The position numbers were made by a program, and so were the translations under genes. DNA of 64,000 nucleotides, taken from contig NZ_AUNI01000015.1 of NCBI RefSeq assembly GCF_000447795.1, forward strand, positions 62,001 through 126,000. The letters are read 5' to 3'. This DNA is from Bacteriovorax sp. Seq25_V. GTDB lineage: Bacteria; Bdellovibrionota; Bacteriovoracia; Bacteriovoracales; Bacteriovoracaceae. Each line of letters starts with the position of its first letter. The first letter of the stretch is position 1. This document shows positions 18,783-27,596 of this stretch, in pieces. Below the pieces are notes generated by a model. It had not been told where the DNA came from and did no database searches. It saw only the letters and a list, made by a program, of their open reading frames with translations.

Positions 18783-19852
18783 AGGGGAGAAAAAACTCTA
18801 AACAACAAATCGTTGAAGTTGAAAAAATAATGGATCTGCATACACATGAAGTTGAAAAATTTGAGTCTGGTGAAATGATTCAAGAGGATAAAAATCTTCA
18901 AGAAAAACTACTCTTACTTGAAGAAGAAAATAAGCATTTAAAAGCAGCGATGGCCGATATTCAAGGTTTTCTTGCTGACTCAGTTGGAATGAGTCAAAAT
19001 GCAGTAGATGCGTTCTTAGGAAATGAAGAAAAATTTAAAGTGATTATTTCTGATTCTGGAGTGATTGAAAAAAATGTTGCTCATTTGAGTGAACTTATCT
19101 CTAGTACGAATAAAGTTGTAGATCTCGTTAACGAAAAAACTGATTTTGTTTTAGATATCGTTAAAACAATTGAAGAGATTGCATTACAAAGTAAGTTACT
19201 TTCTTTTAATGCCTCGGTAGAGGCCGCAAGGGCGGGTGAAGCCGGAAAGGGTTTTTCTGTTGTGGCACTTGAAGTCCAAAAAATGTCAAATCAAACGTCT
19301 CAAAGTCTTGAGCAAATTAAGCATGGAGCAACGGAGATTTTAAATTCTGCCAAAGAGCTTGGCCACTCGATGGTTGTCACAAAAAATGAAACAGATGAAA
19401 TTGTAACGAGACTAAATAATTTTATAGATGAATTAGAGCAAGCAATTGTTGTTAACTCAAAATCTTTAAAAAATGTTTATAGTGTTAATGATAGGATTTT
19501 TGTTTCCCTTGCTAAAATTGATCATATTGTTTGGAAAATTAATACGTATTTGACGTTACTAACTGAGCAAAAAGTTTTTGATTTTGTTGATCATCATAAC
19601 TGCCGTTTGGGAAAATGGTATGAAACAGGACTTGGAAAAGATAACTTTTCAAATATTGCTGGATATTCAGATATTATTTCACCACATGCCCATGTTCACC
19701 AAAGTACTAAAGTTATTTTCGATTATATTAATAATGAATCTGACTTTAGTTCCGCAGTAAACGCAATCTCTGAAATGGAGAGAGCGAGTACAGAATTATT
19801 TTCTCACTTAAATCTATTAATAAAAACAAAAGAAAATTTAAACCAAGTATAA
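18767..19852 (+). CDS. soluble chemoreceptor-like protein with CZB domain
   Basis: Cytoplasmic methyl-accepting protein: no membrane segment, an N-terminal coiled coil (~residues 35-65), then a shortened signalling hairpin with the conserved tip ([22 protein letters not shown]), and a C-terminal chemoreceptor zinc-binding (CZB) domain. The CZB signature is HHNCRLGKW near residues 276-284 plus HAHVH later; His and Cys bind zinc in known CZB domains, and these sense zinc or hypochlorous acid. It overlaps the gamma-carbonic anhydrase gene by 16 bases. AAGGAAG lies upstream of the ATG. Output could be chemotaxis or another CheA-linked pathway. Confidence 0.9.
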   Translation: MFKWLKGRKNSKQQIVEVEKIMDLHTHEVEKFESGEMIQEDKNLQEKLLLLEEENKHLKAAMADIQGFLADSVGMSQNAVDAFLGNEEKFKVIISDSGVIEKNVAHLSELISSTNKVVDLVNEKTDFVLDIVKTIEEIALQSKLLSFNASVEAARAGEAGKGFSVVALEVQKMSNQTSQSLEQIKHGATEILNSAKELGHSMVVTKNETDEIVTRLNNFIDELEQAIVVNSKSLKNVYSVNDRIFVSLAKIDHIVWKINTYLTLLTEQKVFDFVDHHNCRLGKWYETGLGKDNFSNIAGYSDIISPHAHVHQSTKVIFDYINNESDFSSAVNAISEMERASTELFSHLNLLIKTKENLNQV

Positions 19853-19854
19853 AA

Positions 19855-19881
19855 AAAAGACCCCTGGAGAAGGGGTCTTTT
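19855..19881. terminator. bidirectional intrinsic terminator
   Basis: AAAAGACCCC and GGGGTCTTTT form a 10-bp stem with a 7-base loop between convergent genes. U-runs on both strands. Confidence 0.93.
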
Positions 19882-19900
19882 GCGTATAAGCTTTCAAACG

Positions 19901-20590
19901 TTATAGTTGTTCGTTTTCAAAAAGCTTATTAATTGCTTTACCGTTTAGGCTTCTGATGTGAAGAAGTACCTTTTCTCTTTCGATATCATTTGGAACTTCT
20001 ACTTCCATTTCGAATGGAACCATTTTCATTGGACAGAAGTCAGAGACTTTTTTCATCTTCGCTGCGAATGAGTAGGCATCTTTTTTATTTGAATCGACAT
20101 CAACTCTTTCTTCTACGAAGCAGTCTGAAGGGTTTTGACCTTGCAGTTTTAGAATTCTACTTCCTTCTATAACTTGAGCATTTTCAACATTGGCAAGAAT
20201 TTCATCTTCCATACCGTCAGATGAGAACTCATCAACGTAAAGGTCAGATCTTTGTTGTCCATTGATCATAACTCTGTACCAGCCTTTGTCGAGTAGTCCA
20301 ATTTGAGCACTTGATAGGAATGGGACTACCATCTCAGCACAGCCAACAGCACTTTCTCTTCGCTCTGCCTGAATGGCAATTTCGATATCTTTACCAACAA
20401 CTTTAACTTCCGAAGAAGGATTGAAGTAGCAAAGGTTTGGAAGGACACCTTCAACAACGACCTCGACGTTATCGTTAGAATTGTATCCTTTAGGAGAGTA
20501 GACATGTAGTGCTGGTACAGCTTCTATATGCATTGCGTTCGCCCCTAGGGCCATAAGTATTATAAATGCAATTTTATTCAGTGATTTCAT
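19901..20590 (-). CDS. exported hypothetical protein, 229 aa
   Basis: Signal peptide of ~19 residues (KSLNKIAFIILMALGANA). The mature protein starts with a beta-rich domain (PALHVYSPKGY, VEVVVEGVLPNLCYF) in which cysteines are spaced as if to form two disulfides (LCYF, VGCAE, DCFV, FCPM). No family recognised. It is monocistronic and closed by the shared terminator. A ~165-base gap separates it from the divergent protease gene. Confidence 0.72.
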   Translation of the reverse strand: MKSLNKIAFIILMALGANAMHIEAVPALHVYSPKGYNSNDNVEVVVEGVLPNLCYFNPSSEVKVVGKDIEIAIQAERRESAVGCAEMVVPFLSSAQIGLLDKGWYRVMINGQQRSDLYVDEFSSDGMEDEILANVENAQVIEGSRILKLQGQNPSDCFVEERVDVDSNKKDAYSFAAKMKKVSDFCPMKMVPFEMEVEVPNDIEREKVLLHIRSLNGKAINKLFENEQL

Positions 20591-20757
20591 AACTTCCTCC
20601 GTGTTATCTTTACATCTAGATATTGCTCCCCAAGTTATGCTCTGTAATGCTCACAAAACATAAATAAATTTGATTATAGACGGCCAAAAAGATGATCTGG
20701 ATCATGCTGCTTTTGTGTAGTTTTTGAGAGATTCTGGATGTGTAATAAAGGAGTAGT

Positions 20758-21606
20758 ATGAAAAAAATCTTCATGTTTTTCTTAATGCTAAGTACTAGTG
20801 CTGAGTCGATGAACTGCTTTCCTGAATCAAATATGATGATCGGTGAAAAAAAGTTAAATCAAAAATCTTTTCTAGCAAAAAACTTTGAAAGTGGTTTGAG
20901 TGAAATAGAATTTCATTTAACTCTCGATAAATTTGAAAAAGTTTGGGCTCCAATTATTCAAGAGAAGTACAACAAAAAATTGATCGTTGAAAGGGATTGG
21001 AAAAATGCTCGTGTGAATGCTCATGCAACTCGGGACGATCAAGATAATCCAATGATTGTTGTGCGTGGAGGTCTCGCAAGACACCCTGATATAACTCCTG
21101 ATGGACTATTGCTTATGTTGTGTCATGAATTAGGACATCACTATGGGGGAGCACCAAAGATTTTTAGAGGAAATACTGATCGTAGATCTTGGTCGTCGGC
21201 AGAGGGACAGGCTGATTACTTTGCAACAAGTAAATGTATGCCAAAAATCATTGAACAAGATGATAGTCAGGTTCCTGAAAGTGTACAAAAAAGTGTTGAG
21301 CAAGTTTGTTTTTCGGTAAATTGTAATCGAATGGTAATGGCCGCAATGAGTGTGGGACGAGTTTTTGCTTCTCTTCGTACAGACTGGAATGTTCCAGAGA
21401 TAGGAAAAACAAGTGAAGAGAAAATTTCAAAAACAATTTATAGTCATCCTAATCCGCAATGTCGCTTTAATACTTTTATCGCAGGAGTAAATTGTGACAA
21501 AGAAATTTATCAAGACTTTGATAATGATGATTACTCAATAGGCGCATGTGTAAATGATGAAAGGGCCTCAAGACCTGCTTGTTGGTTTGTAGAAAATAAT
21601 TATTAG
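20758..21606 (+). CDS. exported zinc metallopeptidase, copy 1
   Basis: Signal peptide (~16 residues), then a gluzincin-like peptidase domain. HELGH at residues 123-127 gives two zinc His and the catalytic Glu; the probable third ligand is Glu149 in AEGQADYFA. The sequence HELGHHYGGAPK and the later cysteines (SKC, EQVCF, NCNRM, PQCRF, NCDK, GACV, PACWF) suggest a disulfide-stabilised exported enzyme. It is a clear paralogue of the protein at 26023-26805: shared HELGHxxGGAP, EGQADYFAT.KCM and C-terminal RPACWF. The substrate is unknown; prey or envelope protein is plausible. Confidence 0.85.
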   Translation: MKKIFMFFLMLSTSAESMNCFPESNMMIGEKKLNQKSFLAKNFESGLSEIEFHLTLDKFEKVWAPIIQEKYNKKLIVERDWKNARVNAHATRDDQDNPMIVVRGGLARHPDITPDGLLLMLCHELGHHYGGAPKIFRGNTDRRSWSSAEGQADYFATSKCMPKIIEQDDSQVPESVQKSVEQVCFSVNCNRMVMAAMSVGRVFASLRTDWNVPEIGKTSEEKISKTIYSHPNPQCRFNTFIAGVNCDKEIYQDFDNDDYSIGACVNDERASRPACWFVENNY

Positions 21607-21631
21607 TGCTTAATTAAAAAAGCACTTTTTT
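21605..21631. terminator. bidirectional intrinsic terminator overlapping gene ends
   Basis: AGTGCTT and AAGCACT form a 7-bp stem around an A-rich 8-base loop, followed by six T. It starts in the stop codon of the protease gene and runs into the last codons of the convergent gene. Confidence 0.75.
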
Positions 21632-22893
21632 AAATCATCGATCACGAGGTGGAGAACTTTCTTATCATGCTTGATATAAAGGTGTTGGAAGATATCCATA
21701 ATCTTTATATCAAGATTCATTTCATTGAGCTTAAGAAGCTCGATTGTGAAATCTTCACAGATACGATAGATAATTGTGAGCTTATTTAAATTTGTTGAAA
21801 TTTGTTCGCTGAAGCCAACTCCATTTTTATTTCCGTGGTGTTCAAGAATAAGGAGATCGGTCTCAAGAGGACGATCGCGATAAGCTTGAATCATGTGAAA
21901 TGCATCTCTTGAGTGTGTCCAGACATTACTCTTATCTGTCTCATCAAGTGATGATTCTTCAAGACTTTTCTTATCTGTAAGAAATAACATCTCTTCTTTA
22001 TCGAGGGTCATGTCGGCCATGAGAGCAACAAATGTCATAAGATTTTGATGCTTGTGAGTTCCCCATGAAGATAGTTCTATTATTTTTCCACATAACATTG
22101 ATACAAGATGTGCTTTTTTGAAGTATCGAGATGTCTTGGAGTTAAGTAAATCCTTAATCGCAAGAAGATCACCATCTTTTGTGTGTGAAAGTTTCTCATT
22201 AATTGCATCAACAACACCTTCAATTAACTGAGTAGAAGTTGAGTTAAAGCCAATATCTTTTAAAAGAATGAGTGCTGTATCAAGAGCTTTACCAACAATA
22301 TTGTCTGTTGGGCTCATTAGCATCTCTGTATAAATTTGATTGGAAATAGAGTTTAAGAACTGAAGCTTATCAGAACTTTTAACAGAGGCATTTCTAACAC
22401 CCTTATCGAGGTATTTTTCAACGGTCATTTGATCGACAGCTTCTGTTGCATGAAAAAGCTTAATTCGATGTGGAAGGCCATTCTTGCTAATTTGAATATA
22501 AATATCACAAACAGGTGTGATAACTTTCTTCAATATATGAAAAGGTACATCTGAAAATTCTTCGGCCTCAAGGTTTTCGCCAAGATTTGCAAAACAGTCT
22601 TCACAAGCTTTTTCCCAGTTTTTTCTATTAAAGCAGCGATAACCATCGATCTCTTTGTCTTCTGTCGTGACACAGATCTTTTGTTCAATGATGTCGAGAT
22701 TTTCTTTGATATCTTGTGAAATAAATTCTTCTTCAATAAAGAGAGCATCCGGAAATCCAATGAAGCTCAAGTCATTCTTAAAGGCAGCGCTATCATGCTG
22801 AACAAATACCTGAATGCCTTTGTACCCATTCAGATAAACCTGTATCATGGGGAGTGCAGAATCATTCTTTAAATAGAGGAATACTTTCTTCAT
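21610..22893 (-). CDS. degenerate HD-GYP-like signalling protein
   Basis: 427 aa, soluble. The C-terminal half (about 255-400) reads like an HD-GYP cyclic-di-GMP phosphodiesterase fold, but key residues are lost. Where the family has LLHDIG there is LMADMT (residues 291-296), so the metal His is Ala. The HHE motif is HHG (352-354), and GYP appears as GVGF (358-361). H327 in THSRD and helix IIYRICEDF (374-382) match the family's later parts. The N-terminal ~180 residues are unrecognised. It probably binds without catalysis, as other degenerate HD-GYP proteins do; this is inference. It is the last gene of a likely four-gene minus-strand operon. Confidence 0.65.
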   Translation of the reverse strand: MKKVFLYLKNDSALPMIQVYLNGYKGIQVFVQHDSAAFKNDLSFIGFPDALFIEEEFISQDIKENLDIIEQKICVTTEDKEIDGYRCFNRKNWEKACEDCFANLGENLEAEEFSDVPFHILKKVITPVCDIYIQISKNGLPHRIKLFHATEAVDQMTVEKYLDKGVRNASVKSSDKLQFLNSISNQIYTEMLMSPTDNIVGKALDTALILLKDIGFNSTSTQLIEGVVDAINEKLSHTKDGDLLAIKDLLNSKTSRYFKKAHLVSMLCGKIIELSSWGTHKHQNLMTFVALMADMTLDKEEMLFLTDKKSLEESSLDETDKSNVWTHSRDAFHMIQAYRDRPLETDLLILEHHGNKNGVGFSEQISTNLNKLTIIYRICEDFTIELLKLNEMNLDIKIMDIFQHLYIKHDKKVLHLVIDDLKKCFFN

Positions 22894-22923
22894 AAGCCTC
22901 TATATCGGCAGAATTATTAGTAA

Positions 22924-23310
22924 TTAAAAGTTTTTTTGGAAAAAATCAAACCTGATCTTTTCAATCAGTTTCTCTGGTGAATCATTTCCAAGAAGCTTCT
23001 TTTGCTCGAGTTGCCCTTTCACAAGTACTTCTTTCGTTTGAGGGTCAGCAAAGAATTCGAGATGAATTTGGTTTTTCTTTAGATGTAGATAGTTTTCATT
23101 CTTTGTGATGATTACAACTTCATACTTTTTTGATGCCTTTTCGATCATGTCGATATTTTCTTCAGTGCTCGGGGCAAGGTATTTGAAAGGCATTCCTGAA
23201 ACACAATTTTCTTTTTCCTGGCAGTCCATATCTGCTAGGCTCGAGCCACCACTAATATTATATGTTTTTACGCAAGAACTTAATAATAGAGCGAGTACAA
23301 GTAATCTCAT
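22924..23310 (-). CDS. small lipoprotein, 128 aa
   Basis: Lipobox LSSC with the lipidated Cys at residue 13. The mature part contains a Gly/Ser stretch, two cysteines (MDCQEKENCV) and an alpha/beta domain ending in amphipathic helices. No family recognised. Start and stop codons overlap with the upstream gene in TAATG, implying translational coupling. 30 bases separate it from the HD-GYP-like gene downstream. Confidence 0.75.
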   Translation of the reverse strand: MRLLVLALLLSSCVKTYNISGGSSLADMDCQEKENCVSGMPFKYLAPSTEENIDMIEKASKKYEVVIITKNENYLHLKKNQIHLEFFADPQTKEVLVKGQLEQKKLLGNDSPEKLIEKIRFDFFQKNF

Positions 23311-23624
23311 TACTCCATCTCCTCGCGTTTAATTTGGATAAGAACATATGGTTGGATAATTAGGTATCTGAAGAAAACATCAGCTTCGTTCCAAGCTTCA
23401 ATCAGCTCTTCGGTTGGTTGAAGAATTTTTCCTTCTCCTAGCCAGCCTCTGATATATTCGACTTGATCTTTTGCCATTGCTACTCCAACTGCTACAAGAT
23501 CAAGGGAGTCATCTACTAAAAAAGCAGCGCCACGAGCATGGTGATCTTTAATCAGTTCCCATTTTGCTTCGTCGATATCATTAGTTAATTTTTCAATAAG
23601 CTCTTTCGATGTTTCTTCTGTCAT
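23310..23624 (-). CDS. DUF2288 family protein
   Basis: 104 aa, cytoplasmic. It matches the DUF2288 pattern: an N-terminal helix ending in W..., then HHARGAAFLV, DSLDLVAVGVAMAKDQ, then a WL segment and P-TEELIEAW. The biochemical role of the family is unknown. It overlaps the upstream small membrane gene by 4 bases (ATGA type) and the downstream lipoprotein by 1 base, so these are clearly one operon. Confidence 0.8.
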   Translation of the reverse strand: MTEETSKELIEKLTNDIDEAKWELIKDHHARGAAFLVDDSLDLVAVGVAMAKDQVEYIRGWLGEGKILQPTEELIEAWNEADVFFRYLIIQPYVLIQIKREEME

Positions 23625-23893
23625 TTTTTAATTCCCAAAATTTTTAAATCTGCTTCTAATTTAGCACGAAGATATTTTTCATCAGATGATTTAAAATATT
23701 TTTCGAGTACATCTGTTAGTTCATGATAGATCTCGTCAAAAGATTTTTTCTCGTTAACTAACTTATTTATTTTTTCAAAATATTCAACTTCTGTCACGCT
23801 CTGAGTTACTTCGCGTCTTCTCCAAGCTCCAACACAGATAAAGAGAATAATCAGAATGATGATCATAGATGAGACAATCGAATAGACTTTCAT
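23621..23893 (-). CDS. small membrane-anchored protein, 90 aa
   Basis: One N-terminal membrane segment (residues ~7-23, Ile-rich: IIILIILFICVGA) followed by RRR and a ~65-residue helical, charged tail. By the positive-inside rule the tail is likely cytoplasmic. No family recognised. It is the first gene of the four-gene run ending with the HD-GYP-like protein, and overlaps the DUF2288 gene by 4 bases. Confidence 0.7.
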   Translation of the reverse strand: MKVYSIVSSMIIILIILFICVGAWRRREVTQSVTEVEYFEKINKLVNEKKSFDEIYHELTDVLEKYFKSSDEKYLRAKLEADLKILGIKK

Positions 23894-23970
23894 TGCACAA
23901 CTCCAATAAAATTTAACATTTCCTCGTTTTTACCATATATTATTGTAAAAATCTTTACGTGGAGAGAAAT

Positions 23971-24696
23971 ATGTTCTTAGTAAGACTGGTTGTGTCATTC
24001 ATACTCGTAGTATCAGTATTAGCTAATCCTGTTTCATTAACTCTATTTGCTGGTTATGCAAATCAGTTGGCATACAAAGGTGCTCCAACATGGCCAGGTC
24101 CTTCACTTATAATCGCTCCATTCTTCGCATTTTTTGATGGCCACCTCAGGCTTACTGGTCCTGGATTAACATGGGCTTTTTATGATCGTGAAGACCAGCA
24201 TCAATTCGAGATTGGCTTTAAGTATTCAGATGGCGCCCAGAAACCAATGATTAGACTAAACGATACGACAGAGTCATTTCGTAACAAAAGAAGAAGCGTT
24301 GTGGATACAAACATTAAGTATACATATCGATTTGGAGAAAAAAATCGCTGGGGTTTCGGAGTTGATATTGAAAGGGAAATCCATCGCTACAATGGTGTTA
24401 GTTCAGAGTTTGCTTTTTATGCGCCTTTGATTCCGTTAGTCTCGTTCAAGTATTCAATAAATATTGCAGAGAAATCTTCTAATCAATATGCTTATGGTCC
24501 AGAGGCAAACGGTGGTGTTGGGTATCAAAGTTATACAATCTCTAATTTCATTCCATTTGTACCGTGGAATGGGAGAATCATAAATACGCTTTCTTATTCA
24601 GTTATCGGCCAAGGAGCCTCGAGGCACGCAGATTATGTAAGAGGTGATTATAAGAATTGGATTTTTATTACTCGTTGGATGTGGTCAATTTTCTAA
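23971..24696 (+). CDS. outer-membrane protein, MipA/OmpV-like
   Basis: 241 aa with a signal peptide (ends VLA-NP) and a beta-barrel character: alternating hydrophobic/polar strands, many aromatic residues, and a final strand ending FITRWMWSIF with a terminal Phe. LTLFAGYANQ, GPSLIIAPFFAFFDG and GPGLTWAFYD resemble the MipA/OmpV family of envelope proteins. Start at ATG 23971 is preferred to the in-frame GTG at 23959, because GGAG 23961-23964 is the ribosome binding site for 23971 and overlaps the GTG. It converges on the pseudouridine synthase gene with a 4-base overlap. Confidence 0.72.
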   Translation: MFLVRLVVSFILVVSVLANPVSLTLFAGYANQLAYKGAPTWPGPSLIIAPFFAFFDGHLRLTGPGLTWAFYDREDQHQFEIGFKYSDGAQKPMIRLNDTTESFRNKRRSVVDTNIKYTYRFGEKNRWGFGVDIEREIHRYNGVSSEFAFYAPLIPLVSFKYSINIAEKSSNQYAYGPEANGGVGYQSYTISNFIPFVPWNGRIINTLSYSVIGQGASRHADYVRGDYKNWIFITRWMWSIF

Positions 24697-25349
24697 TTAA
24701 ACTCAGAGGAAATAATCTCTGTTAGCTCTTCAGGAAGGGGGCAGCTGATTTTTACCCATTTTTCTTCAATAGGGTGATGAAAGCTAAGTTCGTATGAGTG
24801 AAGGAATAAACGATAGAAGTTGAATTTTTGGCGGTAGTAATTATTGTAAATCGCTTTGCCGTACTTTGTATCACCAACAAGATTGAACATACGTCGAGAA
24901 AAGTGGCGTCTTATCTGATGCATTCTGCCTGTCTTGATTGAAACATCCGCAAGTGAGTACTCACCATTTTCTTTGAGCCTTTTATAGATTGTTTTGGCTT
25001 CTTGAACAGCACCATTTTCAGCTTTAAGTGGAAAGTTAAATTCTCCCTCTTCATCGATAACACCTTTGCACATTGTGATATATTTTTTCTCAACGAGATC
25101 AGTGCTCCATTGTTCTTTGATTAGTCTTGTGGCCTCTTTTGAGAGACCGAAAATCACAACACCCGAAACTGGTTTGTCGAGACGATGAATTGGATAGAGA
25201 TATAAGTCAGTTTGTTTTTTTAAAGAGCGCATTAGGTGCCTGCGATCTTTGTCTTGGCTTTTAAAAGGGTGCACGAGAATTCCTGCAGGTTTTGCTACTG
25301 CAATATAGTGCTTGTCCCAATAGAGAATATCTAATTTTTTCTTCGCCAT
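24693..25349 (-). CDS. truC: RluA-family pseudouridine synthase, TruC-like
   Basis: Converts a uridine in RNA to pseudouridine. The catalytic motif is HRLDKPVSGVV with Asp58; TruC and RluA enzymes have HRLDxxTSG. KPAGILVHP at 20-28 and KTGRMHQIRRHF near 140-151 are family motifs. The single domain without an S4 domain, the length of 218 aa and the 'LDKPVSG' form favour TruC, which modifies U65 of tRNA-Asp and tRNA-Ile1 in E. coli, over RluA. A tRNA-Asp gene lies elsewhere in this window, but with no operon link. Confidence 0.85.
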   Translation of the reverse strand: MAKKKLDILYWDKHYIAVAKPAGILVHPFKSQDKDRRHLMRSLKKQTDLYLYPIHRLDKPVSGVVIFGLSKEATRLIKEQWSTDLVEKKYITMCKGVIDEEGEFNFPLKAENGAVQEAKTIYKRLKENGEYSLADVSIKTGRMHQIRRHFSRRMFNLVGDTKYGKAIYNNYYRQKFNFYRLFLHSYELSFHHPIEEKWVKISCPLPEELTEIISSEFN

Positions 25350-25563
25350 AGGGGGTGATATTATATGAATTTACTTTCCTCTGTAAACTGGTCATTTTTA
25401 TGGCAGAATTCGGACTCGACTAAAAATATTGTCACTCTGTGTTCACAGATTTCTAGGAAATTAGTAAGTTACAAAAAAATAATCAATAAAATCTCATCAT
25501 TATGAGTTTTGCTTGTATTGATATTACACTTGATAATGAGAGTAGGTAAGAAGGGGTTTCGAT

Positions 25564-25953
25564 ATGACTTCAGAAGCGTTTCAATTTGTTTTTGTGGATG
25601 ATGAACCAGATATCAAGGATATCTATGAAGTTTTTTTATCTTCTCTATTTGGGGATGAGCTGAAGTTTGAATTCTTCCTAAACGGAGAAGAGTGTCTCAA
25701 ATTTCTCGAGAGCAAAGATATGGAAGGGAAGCATGTGCTGATTATCTCAGATATCAATATGCCGAAAATGGATGGGTTTACTCTTTTAAAAAATATCTCT
25801 AATAAGTTTGAAAATGCAGAGGTCGCACTTTCAAGTGCTTATGATAATACAGATTACAAGGAGAAGGGTTATAGTCTAGGGGCGATTGACTTTATTCCAA
25901 AGCCTGTAGATTTTACAAGAATTGCCCAGCTTATACGCGACAGACTTAACTAA
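25564..25953 (+). CDS. single-domain response regulator (CheY-like)
   Basis: 129 aa, receiver domain only. Acidic pocket Asp12/Asp13 (FVDDEPD), phospho-acceptor Asp63 (ISDINMPKMDG), Ser90/Ser91 in the T/S position, Lys113 (IPKPVD). It therefore works by phosphorylation-dependent binding, as CheY or as a relay. No kinase gene is adjacent; a 213-base gap lies upstream. GAAGGGG precedes the ATG. Confidence 0.93.
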   Translation: MTSEAFQFVFVDDEPDIKDIYEVFLSSLFGDELKFEFFLNGEECLKFLESKDMEGKHVLIISDINMPKMDGFTLLKNISNKFENAEVALSSAYDNTDYKEKGYSLGAIDFIPKPVDFTRIAQLIRDRLN

Positions 25954-26022
25954 AGTCTAAAGATATTACAGGTAAGTATTTAAATTATATTATTCTGAAT
26001 AGACATGGAGTAAGTTTGCTTC

Positions 26023-26805
26023 ATGTTTAAAACCTTAATTTTCTCACTAATCATTTCATTGAATTCATATGCGGCAATGACGGCATTTGAAGTGCGTGAC
26101 ACTTGGAAGAAGGTGGAGAGTGCATTCTTTGAAGAGTTGCAAGAGAAGGGAGAACATATTCTATTTCAGTGGAGCGATGATTCCGTTACAAAAGTTGCGG
26201 CCATGAGTCACGGACTACCTCGTAAACTGCACGTATCATCATCTCTTCTTACAAATATGGAATTGAAAAAAGAGCATTTGATAAATGTCTTTTGTCATGA
26301 GCTGGGTCACATTATTGGTGGAGCACCTTTTATTGAGGAGTTTCCAGGTGATAACAGAAAAATATCAACCGAAGGACAGGCAGATTACTTTGCTACCGCA
26401 AAATGTATGAAGCGTGTTCTGGACCCACAAGAATACGAAGATGTTATTATCGATTTTAAAGTAAAATCTGATCTATATAAGCGTGGATGTACGACTCGTG
26501 AGTGTCAGCTTATATCTTTTTTCTCGCTACAGGCGATACAAATTCTTGGTCCACATGAAGAACTAAGTTTTGAAAATGTTGATAATAAAGTTGTTGATTA
26601 TACATATCCATATAAGAACACTGAGCAATGCCGTCTTGATACATTTGTTGCTGGGGCAATTTGTCCTGTCTCTGAAGATGTCAATTTTAGTGATGAAAGC
26701 CAGTCATTTGCTGCTTGTCACTGGAGAGGTTTTAGTACAGACTTTATTCTAGGAGCAAGGCCTGCGTGTTGGTTTCGCCCATTTACACTTGATAGCTTTT
26801 ACTAG
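26023..26805 (+). CDS. exported zinc metallopeptidase, copy 2
   Basis: Signal peptide (~17 residues, SYA-AM) and a gluzincin-like domain. HELGH is at residues 92-96, with the likely third zinc ligand Glu117 in TEGQADYFATAKC. Cysteines at AKC, GCTTREC, EQCRL, ICPV, AACHW and PACWF recur in the paralogue at 20758-21606, so this is a duplicated exported enzyme with the same disulfide plan. It lies only 8 bases upstream of the BtpA gene; co-transcription is possible but the functions look unrelated. No pro-domain motif is obvious. Confidence 0.85.
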   Translation: MFKTLIFSLIISLNSYAAMTAFEVRDTWKKVESAFFEELQEKGEHILFQWSDDSVTKVAAMSHGLPRKLHVSSSLLTNMELKKEHLINVFCHELGHIIGGAPFIEEFPGDNRKISTEGQADYFATAKCMKRVLDPQEYEDVIIDFKVKSDLYKRGCTTRECQLISFFSLQAIQILGPHEELSFENVDNKVVDYTYPYKNTEQCRLDTFVAGAICPVSEDVNFSDESQSFAACHWRGFSTDFILGARPACWFRPFTLDSFY

Positions 26806-26813
26806 AGTTTCTA

Positions 26814-27596
26814 ATGAATTTAAAAAACAAACCTATTATTGCAGTTATTTATTTAGCGCCTTCACTTGGCTATGAAAAACACCCTGGAATGGATACTGTG
26901 TTTGAACAGGCTAGTGAGGATATGGAAGTGTTGATTAAATGTGGTGTTGATGCAGCATTACTCGAAAATGAAAACGATCGACCTTATTCAGTATTGGCCA
27001 GGCCTGAGGTCATCGCATCGATGTCGGTAACTTCTTACCAGTTAAGAAAAGAATTTGAGAGTAAAATTACAATTGGAACAGAGTTTTTGATTAACGATCC
27101 TGAGGCTTCGCTGGCGATGGCAAAAGCATCTGGAACAAAATTTATTCGAACAGATTACTTTGTTGATCGAATGGCCCGTGAAGAGTATGGCGGAGAGATG
27201 AGAATTGCTCCGCTTGAAGTTATGAACTTTAAAAAGAAAATTGGTGCAGAGGAAATCAAGCTATATAGTGATATCCAAGTGAAATATGCAACGATGCTTG
27301 AAGATAAAGCGATAGAACAAAGTGCTAAACAGGCAATCGAAATGGGCAGTGATGGGGTTATCGTTTCTGCTAATCTTACAGGTGTTGCACCATCAGCTGA
27401 TGATTTAATTGCAATTAAAAAAGCTGATGAATCAATCCCTGTACTAATAGGTTCAGGTCTTTCTTATAACAATATCGAATCTCTTTATCCTCTTTGTGAT
27501 GGGGCAATGGTTGGCACAGCATTAATGACAAATTACAGAATGGATTATGAGAAGGTTGCTCCATTCATGGATCGCATAAGGTCACTTCGTGGCTAG
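26814..27596 (+). CDS. BtpA/SgcQ family TIM-barrel protein
   Basis: 260 aa, cytoplasmic. It matches the BtpA/SgcQ family: the opening strand IIAVIYLAPSLGYEKHP, then a Gly-Val-Asp strand (CGVDAALLENENDRPY), and the C-terminal phosphate-binding type turn VLIGSGL with DGAMVGTAL. The family is a TIM barrel found next to sugar or nucleoside kinases; its reaction is poorly known. The next gene, a PfkB kinase, overlaps it by 8 bases, so the two probably act on the same metabolite. Confidence 0.9.
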   Translation: MNLKNKPIIAVIYLAPSLGYEKHPGMDTVFEQASEDMEVLIKCGVDAALLENENDRPYSVLARPEVIASMSVTSYQLRKEFESKITIGTEFLINDPEASLAMAKASGTKFIRTDYFVDRMAREEYGGEMRIAPLEVMNFKKKIGAEEIKLYSDIQVKYATMLEDKAIEQSAKQAIEMGSDGVIVSANLTGVAPSADDLIAIKKADESIPVLIGSGLSYNNIESLYPLCDGAMVGTALMTNYRMDYEKVAPFMDRIRSLRG

